Source: Sindora glabra
Lineage: Eukaryota > Streptophyta > Magnoliopsida > Fabales > Fabaceae
DNA: 64,000 nucleotides
Assembly (NCBI GenBank): GCA_020226215.1
Contig: CM035233.1
Span: 18,991,701 to 19,055,700 of the forward strand
Reading direction: 5' to 3'
Part shown: positions 1 through 12,409 of the stretch, piece after piece
Layout of the letters: each line of letters opens with the position of its first letter
How positions within the stretch are numbered: position 1 is the first letter of the stretch
The notes under the pieces: model-generated
Seen by the model: only the letters and a program-made list of their open reading frames with translations
The model's database searches: none
What the model was told of the DNA's origin: nothing
Translations under genes and position numbers: made by a program

Positions 1-700
1 ATTTTTCTTTTTTTATTTGTTATCTTGTTACTTAAAAATGGATTGCTGGGTTAGTTAGCAATTAGGAATTTTAGTAGTTTATAGAATCACATATTCAAAA
101 TCTTCTCACTATTATTATAAAATTAAAAAAATAAAAATAAAATAAAAAATCTTCAACACAATTATAATAATAATAAGAAGGAACGATAAAATATAGAACT
201 TTCTGTACTTTGATTTAGATAAAAGCTCTTAATATGTCCTTGTTGTTGACTTTATGATGAAAATCTAGTCCCATGGCCCATACTAAAATTGAATTATTGT
301 ATTCATTGCCATGTGTGTTCCCTTTTGACTCTCGTGAAATTATCAACATGCCTATTTCCATCTCCTTGACCTCTTCTACTTATAGCAAGAAGAACCACAA
401 CAAATTGCAACTGCATTATAATTGTGGTTCATAAAGATAAATTCTAGGTAAATTGTGGTTCATAAAGATAAAGAACCAAACATCAAAGAATAAAATGGCA
501 ACTTGAAAATAATAAGTTACAGGTTACTATCTTTGATATGTTAAAGAATTTCATACCATTTTCCAAAATGCTTTTTCTTTTATCTATTTATATAACTTAT
601 AGTGATTGAGAAATTTAAAATAATAGGATTAGATGAAGAAAGGGATTTCTATTTTGCAATTTCTAGTTAATTTTTAAAAATGAGAATAGGGTTCTTTGTA
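1..700. other. AT-rich flank without a recognisable gene
   Basis: No open frame or RNA gene can be supported here. The only local structure is a short direct duplication at about 419-476, where a 20-base phrase reading attgtggttcataaagataa occurs twice in near-tandem. The left terminus of the neighbouring hAT relic probably lies in this stretch, but I could not locate it. Confidence 0.5.
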
Positions 701-771
701 TTTTCATATTAAAATGATTTTTATATCATTATCATTTATATGACATTTTTTGTATTATTTTAGGTATAAAG

Positions 772-3235
772 ATGTTAAAGAGAAAAACTATTAACTCTTT
801 TTTTAAGAAAAAAGAGGGGAATGAAGACATACAACCTAAGACATTAACTCCAAATTTAGATATTGAACTAGAAAATGTTGTTGAGCAACCTATAAATCAT
901 ATAATCAAGGAACCCTCTTCAAAAGTTCTAAGAGTTGAACAAGAACAAATTGACATAAGTACTCTCATGCTTGATTGTAGAAAACGCCCTCAAATTTAGG
1001 ATTATCCTATTAATCAACAAGATGAAATTTGAAAGGCATATATAAAATATGGGCCTTATCAATTTAAGCAAGATGTCTATCTATTTTCTAATGATGTAGA
1101 TTATCCATGACAATTTCAAGCTCATTAGTTTAAAAGTTTCCCTTGGTTAGAATACTTACTAGAAAAAGATGCTTCCTTTTGTTTTCCATGGTATTTGTTT
1201 GCAAAAAAATCAAGTGGACATTTAGATTATGATGCATTTGTTTTAAAGAGATTTAAAAATTGGAAAAAAGTTAACAATGGAAAAAAATGTGCATTTCTAT
1301 CTCATATGAGCAAAAATCCTAATTTAACTTATAATGTAGCTTATAAATGTTATGAAGATTTCAAGAACAAGTCATATTGATCAAATTATGCACAAGCTAG
1401 CTTCTGAATAGGTTTAGAAAAATTAATTATGCCTCAAAGCTTCTATGGACATTGTTAGATAGCTAACTTTTCAAGCATGTGCTTTAAGAGGGCATAATGA
1501 AAGTATAAGATCAAAGAACTAAGGTGACTTTCTTGAAATGATAAAACTTTTAGCTTCTTACAATAAAGAAGTAGGTGAAGTTGTATTAGAAAATTCCTAA
1601 CAAAATGCAAAATATACTTTTCCAACAATTTAAAATGAAATTTTAAATATTTTTACAAGAAATATGCAAAGCCAAATTCATAAAAAGATTGGTGATGTAA
1701 AATTTTGTTTGATTATTGATGAAGCTCAAGATAAATTTAAAAAAGAACAAATAACTTTCATTGTTAGATTTGTTAATAAAAATGGAGTTAAGAATGAGAG
1801 ATTTCTAAATATTATACATGTTAAAGATACCAATGCATCTATTCTTAAGCAAGAGATTTGTTCTGTTTTATCTCATCATAATCTTAACATTCAAAATATT
1901 CAAAGGCAAGGATATGATGAAGCAAGTAACATGCATGGAGAGTGGAATGGGTTACAAGCTCTAATTCTTCAAGAATGTCCATATGCATATTTTGTTTATT
2001 ATTTTACTCATCAATTACAATTGACTCTTGTTTCTATAGTTAAAGAATCAGTTGATGTTCACATTTTTTTCAAAACTTAACTTTCATCATTAATGTTCTC
2101 ACATCTTCTTGTAAGCGCAATGATGAATTACAAGCTACTTATGCAAAATGAAATTGCACAATTAGTTGTAATGGATAAGATTGGAATAGCAAAAAGAATT
2201 AATCAATTTGGCATATTAAAAAGGCCTGGAGACACTAGATAGAATTCTCACTTCAATTTAATTTGTAACCTTTTACGAATGTATAGTGCAATTATTTCAA
2301 TTCTTGAAAATCTAGCTATTGAATGGTCTACATATTCTTAATGAGGTGATGCTACTTTTGTTTTGAAGTCATTGACTTCATTTGACTTTGTATTTGTTTT
2401 GCACTTGATGAAAGAAATTATGGGATACACTAACAAGCTTTGCCAAGCTCTACAAAGAGCATCTTAAGATATTTTAAATGTTATATATTTGGTCTTGAGT
2501 ATAAAGTCATTGATTTAGAAGTTGAAGGATAGTGGTTAGGGAAATCTTTTAACAAATACGACTTCCTTTCTCAAAATCAAAGTATCCAAGTTCCTGATAT
2601 GAATGCTTGCTTCTTTGACATAATTCGGTCTCGTCACCAAAAGGATACTATCATAGTAGAACATCACTATCAAGTAGATGTATTTAGAGTTGTGATAGAT
2701 TATTAATTGAAAGAACTAAATAGTAGATTCAATGAGCAAGCAACAGAGGTTTTTATTTTGAGTACAACTTTAGATCCAAAAGATGGATATTAATTATTTC
2801 GCATTGATGATATATGTAATCTTGCTATCAAATTTGATCCTTCAAATTCTTCAAATCAGGAGAAGCTTCAATTAAGATATGAATTACAACATTATAAGCT
2901 TGAAGTGCTTAATGATCATAAATTATAAATTTTTTCTTTTATTTTTTAATTGTGTTAGAAATTTGTGAAAATTGGAAAATTAACAAATTATCCCTTAGTT
3001 GATAGGTTACTTTGACTTGTCTTAACTCTTCTAGTTTCAACAGCTACTTCTGAACGAGCTTTTTCAGTTATGAAGATAATCAAAATAAGGCTTTGTAATA
3101 AGATGAAAGATGACTTTTTCAGAGATTAAATGATTACTTGTATCGAAAAGAAGATTGTTAGACAATTTACCATAAATATGATCATTGATGATTTCTATTC
3201 TTTAAGGGAATGTCGAGTAAAACTTAAAATATAAA
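772..3235 (+). pseudogene. hAT transposase relic (TTF-type zinc finger / hAT dimerisation class)
   Basis: Decayed transposase of a hAT DNA transposon, which in working form would bind the element ends and cut and paste it in the nucleus. The open pieces lie in the usual domain order. A lysine-rich N-terminus is at 772-999. A TTF-like zinc-finger segment is at about 1140-1377 (WLEYLLEKDASFCFPWYLF); one position where the family usually has Cys is Trp. An RNase H-like core is at 1664-2080, with IIDEAQD, QGYDEASNMHG and a THQLQLT segment typical of the family. A hAT dimerisation segment lies near 3040-3130 (STATSERAFSVMK). In-frame stops at about 997, 1030, 1109 and beyond, plus frame changes, break it. 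The family is recognised from these motifs. It is not expected to make protein. Full-length relatives are usually 700-800 residues, which this span matches. Confidence 0.85.
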
Positions 3236-3425
3236 GGAATGTATTTCATATTATTTTTATTACATATATATATATATATTATTATATTTATTGCTTTATA
3301 TTAGTTTGATTTTATTTATCATACTATGCATATATATTACAATCATAATTAGAAATTTTTTTAATTAAGTTTTATAATATTTTATTATTGGCTCCCCAAT
3401 TTAAAATTTTTCCCTTTACCACTAC
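3236..3425 (+). mobile_element. 3' noncoding end of the hAT relic
   Basis: After the dimerisation segment comes a short AT-rich tail containing a TA microsatellite (about 3266-3282). Then ggctccccaatttaaaattt starts near 3390 and is followed by a stretch ending near ccactac. This layout resembles the right terminus of plant hAT elements of this class, which end in a C-rich run, an AT block and a degenerate inverted terminus. The reverse complement of the end (tagtggtaaagg) resembles the terminus proposed at 60198 (cagtggcagaga). The exact end and the 8-bp target duplication were not found. Confidence 0.45.
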
Positions 3426-3860
3426 ATGTGAATAAAATAAAAGGTTATCTTTAAGAAAGAAAATAAATTAATTCATTTGAGAAAATTTCTTACACCGTCG
3501 CATATATTTTAACCTAAGACTTCAAAGCTTAGTATTTTTGTTTTTTAAGCCAATAGTACACAACCCTTATGTACGAATCATACGCTAATGGTGGAGAGAT
3601 GCAGACTACTTGGTGGCTATGCAATAATATACGACAACGTATTCAGTAGTGAAGTGAGGATCTGATAGTTAGTAATGTCTTAATATTTTAGTAAAAATTT
3701 GAAAAATGATTAAGATATTTTAAATAAAATAAATAATTATTTGTAAATTTTAAGAAAGTTAGGGAAAATATATATCAACAATTAAATACATATAATTTTT
3801 CCATTGATCTATAGGTAAAATCAATCTTAAATGTTTAACTCCCTAAAAGGGTAATTTTTT

Positions 3861-5380
3861 ATAGAGCTTATTTGCCAAGAAGGGGGTGAATTAACTTATT
3901 AAAAAATTAATGATATTTTAAAATAAAAACTGTGAATGACTAAAAAATATGTGAATATGTAGTTTCAAAAATATGAAATATTTTAGTAATGATCAAAAGC
4001 ATTCTATCAAAGGTTTATTTTTAAAGAATGTTTCTTTAATATATGCAATAAAAAAATGTTAGTTTGCTTTTCTATGAAATAATGCAATTTTCAAAGCACA
4101 ATAATAGTGGAAGATAGAACAAAAGATAAATAAGAGAGAGAGAAGAAATAGCACTCAAGATTTTTATAAAGGTTTGATTGTCTAAAAGGAATTTCTTTTG
4201 AGTTTGCTCCTCTTTTCTCAGGCTACTAAGTTTTACTTAAGGTATCCACTAACTTTTATCAAGTTATACCACCTAACTTTATAAGATACTCCTACTAAGA
4301 TTTCCCTAATCACCTAGCTTTACAAGATACTCCTAATTTCTACTAGGATTTCATTACTACCTAACTTTACAAGATTATCTCAATCTTTACTGGGATTTTC
4401 TCAAAGAATGCAAGAACGATTTGCTTACAAGATTTTACAAGTACTCACTTATTAGCACTCTTTTAAGTGGATATGCAAGTTTTTTGCTCTAGAGTGAGTG
4501 GAAGATAAGAACTAAAATTTCTAAAAAGAAGATTAAAGGAAATTACAAGTTATAGTGCAAGGCTTTAATATCTTCTCATGACTCATCTTCATATGCATAC
4601 ATTATATTTATAAATAAAAATCAACTTGGGCTCCAAGTTATCTTTTGACTCTAAGTTTGAATTTGAATTTTTGGCTCCAAGCTTTTTGAAATTTGAAAAA
4701 TGGCTCTATAGATGTTGGCTTACCTTAGAAGCTTCCTAGGATGTCATACAATATGAAAATATCAAGTAGTTATTGTTTATGTCAGAAATAAAGCCATTTT
4801 TTCACCTTTTCTCAATTTTTGACATAGGATAGCAAGCTTACTACTATTTCGCCAAAATTGTATTATCTTCTAAAAGATTGATCTAGCTAGCTTGTACTAT
4901 GCATGTACTATTTATAACACTATTTATCCAATTGTAAAAATTTGTTAAAGTAGCCTATACAATTTAATATTAATTTTGGCATATGTTTGGGTATTCAAAA
5001 ATTAAATTTCCTTCTCATTTTTTATTTTCCCACTCTTAGTAAATCAAAGGCCCAAAATAATTTATAATTATTAACCATTAGATTTTGTTATCTTTCCCTT
5101 GAAAATAAATATTATATTATAGCCAATAGAATATTTACTTAATGAGCAAGTTTGGCATTTTCAAAAGTAGAAAATAAATGGGAAATCATAAGAGATTTTC
5201 TTCATATGGAAAAATAAAATTGGGCTTTTGCAAATATGATGGCCTAAAAATATTTAGAGAGCTTGACAAGCATAAACCATTTATTTTTAAACCCAATTAA
5301 GTTGGATAATGATAAAATTAATAAGCCCAAGTTCCAACTTATGAAAACATTTATGAATCCAATTTATTTCCTATTTGTTT
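3861..5380 (-). repeat. 3' LTR of the Sirevirus-like element
   Basis: About 1520 bp. It aligns with 14332-15892 throughout, including the gggggtgaatt block, the pattern of repeated 'cctaactttacaagat' phrases near 4320-4380, and the shared right end. The right boundary is set by the polypurine tract that begins at 5381. A TATA-like stretch (minus strand, about 4602-4615) matches the TATA position of the other LTR. Substitutions and small indels between the two LTRs are frequent, so the insertion is not recent. Confidence 0.8.
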
Positions 5381-5400
5381 CCTCCTTTTCCCCCTTTTTG
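5381..5400 (-). other. Polypurine tract of the Sirevirus-like element
   Basis: Read on the minus strand this is caaaaagggggaaaaggagg, 19 purines in 20 bases, directly abutting the 3' LTR. Such a tract primes plus-strand DNA synthesis in LTR retrotransposons. Its position fixes both the element's orientation and the LTR edge. The same bases are absent at the outer edge of the other LTR (after 15892), as expected. Confidence 0.8.
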
Positions 5401-6426
5401 ATAATAACAAACTTTTGCAAAGCTTTGCTAAAAAAAATTTATTCAAGCATATAGAGGGTATTAGAGCATTATAAGTATATTAGAGCTACATGGAAATATC
5501 AAAGTAATTTAATCAGATCATGATTCAATCAAAGCATGTTATAAAGAAAGTGTACTAAAATCTTTGTAAGGTTTTAAAATGCTCCCCCCTAAATTTGAGA
5601 TGCCTTGAAAAACTTTGCTCCCCATAAACACATAGATGTTTGTATCCTCCTTTCATGTTTTAAAAAATTTTAAAATCTGCTTAAAAGCTTTGCATCTTCC
5701 TTTCTCTCTTTTTTTTCATTAGCAAAAAGCCAACGTTTGAAGTAAAATACTAGTGTCAGAATAAAAAATGATAGAAAAAAGAAAAAAAAAGAGCATATTA
5801 GAAGGGCAACAGAAAAGAAAATAGTGTAAAAGAGAGATAGAATAGGTAAGTAAAGTAAAAGCCAGTATCAGAGTATGAACTAATATTAGGGTAGAAATAA
5901 ATGAGAGATAGAGGCATGTAATGATAAAGAGATAAAGGTGAAAGAGTAAAAATAGTTATAGGTTAGAAAATAGGTAAGGGAAATTAATAGTGATGAAAAT
6001 TATAACATGAAAGAAAAGAAACAACTTTAGAAAGTAATATAGTCAAGTCAAAAGTCATGAAAAATTTCAAAGCAACAAATGACAAAATAACAAAAGCCCT
6101 CTAAAGTAGTCAAATCTATATAAAAGGATATATTAAACAAATAGGAAGTCAAACAAAAATAACAATAGAAAAAGTTACAGATAAGAAATAACAAAAATTA
6201 GGTAATGATATTTTGGATAGGAAATCAAATAACAAAAAATAAATTATATAAGTGTCTACAAAAGCTATAAGCAGCATTAACACATGTGAAACCTTCAACT
6301 AAAACTATTAACAAAAGTCAACTTATTTTAATAGTTTTAAATGCATATGCAAGAGTGAAATGTCTAAAACCTACAATGCCTAGGTCAGCTATACTATGCT
6401 ATCTAAGGCTTCTCAGAGAATTTAGT
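5401..6426 (-). other. Noncoding tail between extra frame and polypurine tract
   Basis: About 1 kb inside the element, rich in A on the plus strand (so U-rich in the element transcript). No frame longer than about 60 codons looks genuine. The plus-strand frame at 5263-5454 crosses the LTR edge and is chance. A long noncoding region upstream of the 3' LTR is common in Sireviruses. Confidence 0.5.
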
Positions 6427-8626
6427 CTATGCTAGCAGCAGATCAATTACTACCTTCATTTGAGCTTGTAAATTTTCAAGGTTACCATCAACCTTATTAG
6501 TTAGATTGATAAGATCTCCTTCAAGCTTATCAATTCTATCTTCATTACTTAGCTTGGAATTAGATGGACTTGCTTATTCAAGTATAGTTGGAAGATAAGG
6601 TAGGGTAGGAATATAAGCTTCATAAATCATAAGGTCTACAAAAAAGGTAAAGGGATCAAATGTTGTTTAGTTGGAGTATGGTGGAGAAGGCTATGGCCTT
6701 GGAGCTTTTTTTTACTTTATCTGGTTTAAGCAGTTCAGCAACTAATGCCGCAATATGTTTAGGAGCTTTAACAAAGGGTGAATTTACAAGTGGTGTTTCA
6801 ATAGGTTATCCTTTAGCTGATGTTATTGTAGCAAGGTTAGGAGTGTTTTGATCAGAGATATATGGTAAGGCTAAGGGAGTTTAGCTAGGTTATTCTACCC
6901 AAATGGTCCACTGTTTGGGCTCATTTACTTAAGTAGTAAAGAATTCTATGACTATTGGGCAAAGGGAACACTAGATTAGTACTTGTGGTCTTCCCATCTC
7001 ATGGAAATATAGCTTATCTAGGTTAGATAACAGAAATGGATTTTTAAAAGATGGAAGGTCTTGTGAAATCCATTTATTGAAGCAAAGTTGTAGAAGTTGT
7101 AGATCAAAAGAGCTCTGAGGAAGATTGCTACTACCTTTGAATTCAAGAACAGTGCCAGTGTCTTTTGTAGATTCTACGTCAATGTCCACATGCTCTTTTG
7201 TTTCCTCATTCACTGGTGTACTAAACTTTACATCAATTCTCAACTTAAGTCCTTCCATTTCTTTTTCCTCTATATCAGTTAACAGTTCATACTAGGTTTT
7301 AGTCTCTCAATTAGTAGTAAGTTGTTCTTCTTTTTTTTCCTTCTTTTCTTCTTCATCCTTCTCTTCCTCTTCATCTATCTACATTTCCTCTTTTTCTTTT
7401 GTTTCTTTTTCAATATCCACTATATTAAGTTCTTCTTTAAGCTTTCTTATCTCTTCCTCCAATTGTTTCTTTATAGTTGTGGCAATTTCAATTTCGATAT
7501 CCGGTAGCTTATTTGTATATTCTTCATTAGTTGGTTCATTATCAAACTCACCATATATTGTCTCTTTTTGTTCAGAGTTTGATTCCAACTCAATGACTTC
7601 TTTGGCCTTTGATTTTCTTATTTTTGTCTCATAGTAAATAGGCATAAAGCCTGCTTCCCTTACTCTGCTGGACCTCATTCTTTCCTTACTTATTTCCTCC
7701 TCCTTCTTCTTAGCATTGCTACTTCCTAACTTTATGAAATAATTTTTCAAATTAATGACTTTCTTATTCATCTTGACAGGAAGCCCAGGTTCTTTACTAA
7801 AGGCTAGCGTTTTGAGCTAACTATCATTCATGACATACCACCCGACACTCCTAGACAAATCTACCTCAAAGTGTTTAAGGATTCTAGTAACCACCATACC
7901 ATATCCTATATGAGCATTAGCTCTACTCTTAATAGATAGAATTTACCTACTAATCAAATAACCTAGATTAATTCTAAATCCAATCTTTATAGCTCATAAT
8001 AAAAATACTTCAAAATTGCTTACACTACTCATAGAGCCTCCCTTAGGACACAAGACATTGCAAATGTAATAGTGCAGAACTTTACGGTTCATTGTCAACT
8101 AGTTTGCTAGAGGATTTTTCTTTTTACATTTTTGCTTCCCAACTTTCAAACCCATCTTCTAAAGTTAAAGCCATTTTCATCTTTAATGGTTTTGCTTAAG
8201 TTTAAACAAGCTTCATCATTTGGTGACCCCAGCAAGTAGTTCATCAGTCCCAGGCTAATCTTCTATTCTTCTCTATTTACATAAATTTGTAACCCTTTGT
8301 TGTCCTCAATGGATCCAACATTTGCATAAAAGAGTTTTTGTGTGCTTTCTGTATACCAGTTCATCCATTCATACAAACTCTCCCTACTGCATATTTTTTA
8401 TCCATTCGAAACACCTCACCTTTTCATTTTCTAATGACTGAATATTAACTCCTCGAGGCTTTACGAATCTTCTTATCTTAATATTAATGTCATATTTACT
8501 AGCTACAAATACATCTTTAAAATTATCTTCGTTAAATTTTATGGATTGCGCTATTAACAAAAAGGAGGTTTATCGAGGAGAAATAGAAATGGTGCCGAAA
8601 TAGGAATTTTGGAAATATGATGGCAT
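6427..8626 (-). pseudogene. Extra frame of the Sirevirus-like element (plant-transposon-domain / env-like position), decayed
   Basis: About 730 codons' worth of degenerate coding sequence downstream of pol, from an ATG near 8626 to a stop at 6427. Order: an N-terminal globular part (about 8560-7800), a short basic segment (NKKVINLKNYFIKLG, about 7771-7725), an acidic and charged coiled coil (EEEIRKLKEEL, about 7440), a middle part (7258-6971), and a final coiled coil ending in LENLQAQMKVVIDLLLA. The globular part carries phrases such as FYANVGSIEDNKGLQIYV, LLGSPNDEACLN, LHYYICNVLCPKGG and NLGYLISR. I recognise these as the pattern of the 'putative plant transposon protein' domain often found near plant retroelements. 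No transmembrane segments or signal peptide were visible, so calling it envelope-like is by position only. At least three in-frame stops interrupt it. Confidence 0.6.
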
Positions 8627-9175
8627 CTATTGGAGATTAATCAAACAGTTTCAAGGATTTATGAAAATTTGTAAATAAAGATTAAGGGTTTTGAACAAAA
8701 AAACAAAACAATTTTTTGGGTTTGAAATAAAGAAGTTGAACTAACTTTCTTTTGGGAAAATGATGAAATACATTTTATTTTCTTTTAAAGAGGAAAAAAA
8801 CATATTTAATCGAGTACAAACCTAGATTTCATTAAATCTATGTAGTGGGTAGGAAAATAGATATTTAAAAAGTTAAAACTTATATTTATTTTATAAATAA
8901 AATGCTGGCTCTATTTTAGAAGAGAGAATAAGAGTACATTAAGTACAAAAGGAAATGTTGTGTAACAAGAAATTTAGTAGGACTTTTGGTGCCAGATTTA
9001 TGATTTGACACAATCTAGAATATTCAAAATTTAGATTTTCAGATTTTAAACCTTCAAGAAGCCTAAGATAGCAATTTTCTTTCTATTTCACAACCCTAAA
9101 GTTATTATTTAACTAATATGAACCTATTTTTAGGGAATGATGCATGTCATGTCTCATTAACATATATAGAGTAAA

Positions 9176-9640
9176 TTAGTCAAGACAAATCATTCCAAGT
9201 TCTTTTCTAATATGACAAAACCTATCTTTATGCAAAGGTTTTGTAAAAATATTTGCAAATTGATTTTCACTATTTGTGAATTCAAGTAGGATATCTCCTC
9301 TAAGCATATGATCTCTTATGAAGTGATGCTTAATTTCAATGTACTTCATTCGTAAGTGCTGAATAGGATTTTTTAATAAATTTATAGCACTTATATTATC
9401 ATAAAATATTAGTATGGATAAGAATTTCAAATTGTAATTTTGAAGTTATCTTTTCATCCATAAAATTTATATGCAATAGCTTTCTACTACCATATATTTT
9501 GCTTCTACTATAGATAAGGCAACTAAAGCTTGTTTTTTACTATGCCATGATACAATTCTTTGTCCATGATACAATTATTTGTCCCAAAAATTGACATGTT
9601 TTACTAGTGCTTGTTTTATCTAACTTACATCTTACAAAGT
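9176..9640 (-). pseudogene. RNase H segment of Sirevirus-like pol
   Basis: C-terminal RNase H of copia pol, which would degrade the RNA strand of the RNA-DNA hybrid. The open stretch 9430-9176 reads SAINLLKNPIQHLRMKYIEI, then HHFIRDHMLRGDILLEF, and ends with IFTKPLHKDRFCHIRKELGM and a stop at 9176, the usual pol end in this lineage. Just upstream the frame is interrupted. The familiar 'SCEAEY' strand is present only in broken form near 9500, where minus-strand stops intervene. Confidence 0.8.
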
Positions 9641-10720
9641 TAGCATCTGAATATCCAACTAGATTTAAGGAACCATCCTTGGAATACTAAAGGCCATAGT
9701 TCTTAATTCCTAGTAGATATCTAAAAAAATTTTTAACAGTACACAAATAAGATTCTTTAGGATTATATTGATATCTAGCACATATGCACATGCTAAACAT
9801 AATATCAGGTCCACTTGCGGCTAAGTAAAGGAGTGAACCAATTATATAGATGGATTTATAGGAATACTGATGGTTTTTGCATTTTCTATTTCAAACTTCT
9901 TTAAAAGCTCACTTGTATATTTTGCTTGATTTATAAATATTCCTTCATTTGTTTAGTTTATTTGAAGTCCAAGGAAAAAGGTAAGTTCTCCCATCATACT
10001 TATCTTAAATTCACCTTTCATTAAATTTGAAAAATCCTTGCATAAAAGGTAATCAGTAGAACAAAAGATAATGTCATTAACATAAATTTAGACAATTAGT
10101 ATATCATGTTCAATGGTTTTTATAAAAGAGTTATATCTACTTTACCTCTTGAAAAATCATTTTCAATAAGGAATTTACTGAGTATCTCATACTAAGCTCT
10201 TAAAGCTTATTTTAATCCATAAAAGGCTTTGATGAGTTTGAAAACATGAGTTAGCTTTTCTTTATGTTCAAATCTAGAAGGTTATTTTATGTAAACTTCC
10301 TCATTTAGAAAGTCATTTAAAAATGCACTTTTCACATCCATTTGGTAAAGTTTGAAATTTTTGAAGCATACAAAGGATAGAAGCATTCTTATAGATTTAA
10401 GTCTAACTACGGGTGTATAAGTTCATTATAATCTATACCTTCTTATTAATTATAACCTTGAGCTATTAATCTTACTTTGTTTCTCACCACCATACTATAT
10501 TCATCCAATTTATTTCTAAATACCATTTAGTTTCAATGATTGGATGATTTAAAGGTGGTGGTACAAGCTTCCATTCTTCATTTTTCTCAAATTGAAGTAA
10601 TTCCTCTTTCATGATTTTGACACAATTTTCATCATTAATAGCATCTTATACATTCTTAGATTCTATATGTGATAATAAGGCCAAGTTAGTTTTATTTTTA
10701 AAGGAGGATCTAGTTCTCAT
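9640..10720 (-). pseudogene. Reverse transcriptase segment of Sirevirus-like pol
   Basis: Reverse transcriptase remnant, recognised by copia motifs on the minus strand: QMDVKSAFLNDFLNEEVYI near 10330-10290, then FKLIKAFYGLK near 10230-10195, followed by the catalytic loop. The loop reads IYVNDIIF (codons at about 10087-10066). The normal pair of aspartates in YVDD is thus YVND, so the polymerase would be dead even without the many stops. Stops appear about every 10-40 codons. Confidence 0.8.
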
Positions 10721-10965
10721 ACTTTGAGATAAATTACCAATGATAAATTATTTGGATAACTTTGGTGATTTCTCCATGCTCTTGGTAGACCACCTTTACT
10801 TCTTGGAGGTGTATGTTACTACTCTTCAACTGGATTTTTGATAGCATCATCATTCTATTCTAGATAGCAAACATCCTATTTATTTTCAGCATTTTGCTCA
10901 AGATAGCAACTTCCTTGCTTTTCTGGGAGATGGGTTTCATATTAATTTTCTCTTATTGTTTTGAT

Positions 10966-11990
10966 TTATTTCTTGGATTCTTGCTCCTTTGAGATTATTT
11001 GGCCTTCATCATCAACTTGCTTTCTTAAGGAATATGTATCAAATTCATCAGAAATAACATGTATAGATTCTTTAATAGTAAAGGTTCTTTTATTGTACAC
11101 TCCATAAGCTTTGTTTGTATTAGAGTATTTAACAAAAATTCCTTTATCACTTCTTGAGTCAAATTTTTCAATAAAATAAAGCATTTGCATCTAGAAGTAT
11201 GAAAATAACTAATATTAGGTTCTCATCCCATCCATAACTTATAGGATGTTTTCATCAAAATAGGTCTTATAAAGCATCTATTTGAAATGTAACTTAATGT
11301 ATTAATAGCTTTGGCCTAAAAATATTTTAGTAAATTATTTTCACAAAGCATGGTTCTAGTCATATATTGTAATGTCCTATTCTTTCTTTCCACTACTCCA
11401 TTTTGCTGAGGAGTTCTAGGATAAGAAAAGGTATGACCAATACCATTTTTATCAAAAAAAAATTCAAACTTTTGATTTTTCAAATTCACCTCCATGATCA
11501 CTTCTAATATTTGTAATGCAAACTCCTTTTTCATTTTGAAATTTCTTGCAAAAATTTTCAAATATTTTAAAAGTATCATCTTTATGTGCAAGAAAAAATA
11601 TCCAAGTAAATCTAAAGAAATTATTAACAATTACCAAACTATACCTTTTTCTTCTAAGACTCATTATTTTGGCAGGCCAAATAAATCCATATTAAGAGTT
11701 CTAGTAGTCTAGAGGTTGAAACCACATTTTTAGGTTAGAATAATGATTTTACTTGCTTGTTTTGTTAACATGTGTCACATATATAATCTTTTTCAAAACT
11801 TATTTTTGGAAGACCTATCACTAAGTCTTTCTTTACAAGATTTAAAATAAGACGCATGTTAACATGACCAAGTCTTCTATGTTATAACTAACTTTTATCA
11901 CTTGTTGATACAAGACATTTTAAAGATTTTGAAGAAATTTCTTGTATATTTGAAACATAGACATTGTCAGTTCTTTTTCTGACAAAATAA
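10966..11990 (-). pseudogene. Integrase segment of Sirevirus-like pol
   Basis: Integrase would insert the cDNA into chromosomes. A GAG-pre-integrase zinc motif is seen at about 11820-11700 (LPKISFEKDYICDTC). The catalytic core follows: LVIVNNFFRFTW (about 11640), RSDHGGEF (about 11495), and PQQNGVVERKNRTL (about 11390-11345), so the second Asp and the Glu of the DDE triad remain. The C-terminal part at 11190-10966 reads KFDSRSDKGIFVKYS and ESIHVISDEFD, typical of plant copia/Sirevirus integrase tails. A frame change near 11470-11500 separates the Asp and Glu pieces. Confidence 0.85.
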
Positions 11991-12199
11991 GTTTTGTTTT
12001 CCTTTTTATGTTGAATAAAACAATGTGATGATTCAAAAATCACTTTATAACCTTTATTACAAAGTTGATTAATGCTTAAAAGATTATGCTTAAAAGATTA
12101 TGCTTAAAACCATTAACCAAATTAACATTGTCAATAGAAGTAAGTCTTCTACCTATCTTACCTATACCAATAATTTGCATTAGGTATTGTCTCCAAGTG

Positions 12200-12290
12200 T
12201 AGCCAATCCATCATTTACAATTTTAAGTGAAGAGAACTTGCTTCAATCTCTGGTCATGTATCTTGAGCATCCACTATCTAAAAATCAGTC
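12200..12290 (-). pseudogene. Protease active-site segment of Sirevirus-like element
   Basis: On the minus strand, codons at about 12282-12251 read FLDSGCSRYMT. This is the copia aspartic protease signature (usually WYLDSGCSRHMTG) with the catalytic Asp codon at 12278-12276. It lies between gag and integrase, the expected place. The downstream phrase KFSSLKIVNDGLATLGDN fits the same domain. Confidence 0.7.
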
Positions 12291-12409
12291 ACCTATTTTT
12301 ATTGTGGATTTGAGACATACCTATATTAAAAGATTGATTTTTCTTAGGTACCCAAATATTTTTAGCTCCTTGGAGGTTAATTGATGCCTTTTTATTATTT
12401 TGCTTATTA

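Noticed and set aside
7322..7507. Plus-strand Phe/Leu-rich frame
   Set aside because: It is the antisense of the charged coiled-coil part of the extra Sirevirus frame.
6427..8626. A retroviral-type envelope gene
   Set aside because: No signal peptide or membrane span is readable, and the recognisable motifs fit a plant-transposon domain with coiled coils instead.
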